Shown: positions 62,118 to 64,000 of the stretch, piece by piece
Layout of the letters: each line of letters opens with the position of its first letter
How positions within the stretch are numbered: position 1 is the first letter of the stretch
Origin: Burkholderia catarinensis
Lineage (GTDB): Bacteria > Pseudomonadota > Gammaproteobacteria > Burkholderiales > Burkholderiaceae
Direction of reading: 5' to 3'
DNA length: 64,000 nucleotides
Assembly (NCBI RefSeq): GCF_001883705.2
Contig: NZ_MDEQ02000022.1
Location: 1-64,000, forward strand
Program-made: the position numbers and the translations under genes
The notes under the pieces: generated by a model
Told to the model about the DNA's origin: nothing
What the model saw: the letters and a program-made list of their open reading frames with translations, nothing else
Databases searched by the model: none

Positions 62118-63299
62118 ATGATCCCCTCTCCCGCATCGTCACTGCTGTCGCCCACCGATCCGGCGCTCGCCGAGCGCATCGATGCAGTACTGTCCCGCCA
62201 GCTCGACACGCAGCGCCTCGTCGGCGCAGTCGTCCTCGTGGCACGCAACGGCGAACTCGTCTATCGCCGCGCGGCCGGGTTCGCGGACCGCGAATCGCGC
62301 ACGCCGATGCGCGAGGACACGCTGTTCCGGCTCGCATCGGTGACGAAGCCGATCGTCTCTGCCGCGGCGATGGTGCTCGTCGCACAACACAAGCTGTCGC
62401 TCGACGACGACGTCACGCGCTGGCTGCCCGAGTTCCGTCCGGCGCTGCCTGACGGCCGCGTGCCGACGATCTCGGTGCAGCAGTTGCTCACGCATACCGC
62501 CGGCCTCGATTATCGCTTCAACGAAGTCGACGCGCAGGGTCCCTACGCACGTGCAGGCGTCTCCGACGGGCTGGATGGCGCGTCGATCACGCTCGGCGAA
62601 AACCTGCGCAGGATCGCGAGCGTGCCGTTGCTGTTTGCGCCCGGCACCCACTGGAACTATTCGCTGTCGATCGATGTCGTCGGCGCGCTGATCGAAGCCG
62701 TCTGCGGGGTGCCGCTCGCCGACGCGATCGATGCGCTCGTGCTTCGTCCGCTCGGCGCTCGGGACACGGCCTTCGTCGCGCGCGATCCCGCCCGGCTCGC
62801 TACGCCCTATGTCAACGACACGCCGCAGCCGCATCGGCTCGCCGAGAACGAGACCGTGCCCATCGTCGAAGGATTCGTCGGCGTGACGTACTCGCCGTCG
62901 CGCGCGCTCGATGCGCATGCGTTCGCGTCGGGCGGTGCCGGGATGGTCGGTACCGCCGGAGACGTGCTGACGGTGCTGGACACGCTGCGTGCAGGCGGCG
63001 GCACCATCCTGCCGGCCGACCTGGTCGACGAGATGGGCCGCGTACAGACCGGCGATCTCGAATTGCCGGACCGGCCCGGCGCGGGATTCGGAATCGGTTT
63101 TTCGGTGTTGCGCGACCCGCGCGCGGCTGCGTCGCCGGAGTCCGTCGGCACGTGGCGCTGGGGTGGCGTGTATGGTCATTCGTGGTTCGTCGATCGCGCA
63201 CGCGGGCTCACTGTCGTGTCGCTGTCGAACACGCTCTACGAAGGGATGAACGGCCAATACACGATCGATCTGCGCGACGCCGTCTACGGCGCCGGGTAA
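62118..63299 (+). CDS. Serine hydrolase, class C beta-lactamase/EstB family
   Basis: 393 residues from the ATG at 62118 (GGAG 7 nt upstream; a TTG lies one codon before). Motifs: catalytic SVTK (FRLASVTKPIVSAAAMVLVA), Tyr in GTHWNYSLSIDVVGALIEAV, and GVYGHSWFVD in place of the KTG box. There is no signal peptide, so it is a cytoplasmic esterase or transesterase rather than a drug-resistance enzyme. The His in the third box is typical of EstB/LovD-type relatives. Confidence 0.92.
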   Translation: MIPSPASSLLSPTDPALAERIDAVLSRQLDTQRLVGAVVLVARNGELVYRRAAGFADRESRTPMREDTLFRLASVTKPIVSAAAMVLVAQHKLSLDDDVTRWLPEFRPALPDGRVPTISVQQLLTHTAGLDYRFNEVDAQGPYARAGVSDGLDGASITLGENLRRIASVPLLFAPGTHWNYSLSIDVVGALIEAVCGVPLADAIDALVLRPLGARDTAFVARDPARLATPYVNDTPQPHRLAENETVPIVEGFVGVTYSPSRALDAHAFASGGAGMVGTAGDVLTVLDTLRAGGGTILPADLVDEMGRVQTGDLELPDRPGAGFGIGFSVLRDPRAAASPESVGTWRWGGVYGHSWFVDRARGLTVVSLSNTLYEGMNGQYTIDLRDAVYGAG

Positions 63300-63308
63300 C
63301 ACGCCCGA

Positions 63309-63444
63309 CAAAATAGGGGCCCACGCCGGAAGGCATGGGTCCAATCGAGACAACACAACCGCCAGGGGACAAAGCGAAACCCGTCTGGCCCGAGTCACCG
63401 GAAATAATCTTTCATCGCGGACGACAGCGACTCATTCGCATGAC
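63309..63444 (+). repeat. Dispersed structured repeat, copy B
   Basis: Matches copy A (55145-55282) over about 135 bp at roughly 70% identity by eye. The hairpin arms GGGCCCACGCC (63317-63327) and GGCATGGGTCC (63332-63342) differ from copy A yet still pair. Then come CGAGACAACACAACC, GGGGACAAAG and GTCTGGCCCGAGTCACCG. It lies between the beta-lactamase-like gene and the convergent OmpA gene. Confidence 0.6.
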
Positions 63445-63526
63445 GAATCACTGGCCGATGCCGTTCGATCCTGTGGCGACGCCTCGTTTGCGGCCATTCG
63501 GAGAAGCTCGAAGGGACGAGCGGCCG

Positions 63527-64000
63527 CTACGGTGACGATTTCGCGCTGGTTGCATTCGGCAAGACGAACTCGACACGCCGGTTCAGTTTTCGTCCGTCCG
63601 GATTGTCCGCACCGTTTTTCAGCGTGTTGAGCGCGACCGGCCGGCTGCCGCCGAAGCCCTTGACCGACAGCCGCGATTTTTCCGCGCCGTGCGCGATGAG
63701 CCAGTCGGCCACGGCATTTGCCCGTCGAAACGACAGGTCCCGGTTATAGGAGGCGGAACCTTTGGAATCGGTGTGTCCTTCGATAACGACAGTGCCGACG
63801 CGAATGGACGTGATGAGCCGCAGAATGTCCTGGAGTGTCGGCTCGGCGGACGGCTGGATGCTCGCCTTGTCGAAATCGAACAAGACATCGCCCATCATCG
63901 ACACCCTGACGGCCGTTTTGTCTTGCCGCACGGACAGACCACTGTGCTGTGCGGCAAGCCCGGCAACCCGGGCGGACAGATCCAGGCTGGCGCTGTTCGT
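63527..64000 (-). CDS. OmpA-family peptidoglycan-binding protein, 3' part (5' end outside window)
   Basis: The frame is open to the right edge; the visible 157 codons are the C-terminal OmpA domain: MMGDVLFDFDKASIQPSAEP, IRVGTVVIEGHTDSKGSASY, NRDLSFRRANAVADWLIAHG and NRRVEFVLP. The conserved Asp and Arg that bind diaminopimelate are in GHTDSKGS and SFRRANAV. A GTG at 63929-63931 is an internal codon, not the start. Such domains anchor outer-membrane proteins or lipoproteins to the wall. The N-terminal part cannot be judged. Confidence 0.9.
   Translation of the reverse strand, partial: TNSASLDLSARVAGLAAQHSGLSVRQDKTAVRVSMMGDVLFDFDKASIQPSAEPTLQDILRLITSIRVGTVVIEGHTDSKGSASYNRDLSFRRANAVADWLIAHGAEKSRLSVKGFGGSRPVALNTLKNGADNPDGRKLNRRVEFVLPNATSAKSSP

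Noticed and set aside
62118..63299. AmpC-type resistance beta-lactamase
   Set aside because: No signal peptide, and the KTG box is replaced by GHSW; fits the EstB-like esterases instead.

Overview
The window is GC-rich (about two thirds G+C), densely coded DNA with the gene families of a Burkholderia replicon, most like a secondary chromosome of the B. cepacia complex. This rests on family content: a DUF4148 secreted protein, a gram-negative porin ending in a C-terminal Phe, many LysR regulators, a second groESL operon and a type VI secretion VgrG. It was not confirmed by a database search. No rRNA, tRNA, CRISPR array, insertion sequence or replication origin was seen.

Layout. (1) 1-3.1 kb: the 3' part of a vgrG whose C-terminal extension carries an HEARH zincin motif, overlapped by a putative exported immunity gene and followed by decayed copies of both. 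(2) 3.2-11.2 kb, minus strand: a secreted repeat protein, a monooxygenase-fold protein, an operon of sulfatase lipoprotein, formylglycine-generating enzyme, NlpA/MetQ-like lipoprotein and YkgJ-type cysteine-cluster protein, then an SDR. (3) 11.3-18.4 kb: a transporter pseudogene, a LysR/MDR-oxidoreductase divergon with a candidate operator, a porin, an amino-acid binding protein with an M20 amidohydrolase, and a LysR. (4) 18.5-24 kb: CIRCE-groES-groEL with terminator, a LysE exporter, a lone SRA-like domain protein, a small membrane protein, a PTS IIA protein and a degenerate acetylglutamate-kinase paralogue.

(5) 24.0-28.8 kb, minus strand, is the most distinctive locus: rhodanese, serine acetyltransferase, small XRE regulator, family 2A encapsulin shell protein and a SufS-type cysteine desulfurase with a long Pro/Gly/Ala-rich N-terminus. 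Together they form a sulfur-handling protein nanocompartment: the acetyltransferase feeds cysteine synthesis, the encapsulated desulfurase mobilises sulfur, and the rhodanese handles sulfane sulfur. The same 12-bp motif lies upstream of the rhodanese and of the encapsulin.

(6) 29-40 kb: amidase, several exported alpha/beta hydrolases (two epoxide-hydrolase-like, one coupled to a cytochrome P460), SDR, LysR, a flavin-nucleotide-binding oxidase-like protein and a MocR/Aro8-type aminotransferase with a tiny downstream gene. (7) 40.2-48.9 kb: an exopolysaccharide-type locus with an NfrB-like glycosyltransferase carrying a C-terminal MshEN (c-di-GMP-binding type) domain, an NfrA-like TPR/outer-membrane protein, a DUF2334 deacetylase, and two secreted glycosidase-like proteins. 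It resembles the E. coli phage-N4-receptor glycan system with extra processing enzymes. (8) 49-64 kb: mostly metabolic genes (MaeB malic enzyme, proline dehydrogenase, class V aminotransferase, class C beta-lactamase-family hydrolase), regulators, an SDR pseudogene, a pentanucleotide repeat, a dispersed structured repeat of about 135 bp, and the 3' end of an OmpA-family gene cut by the right edge.
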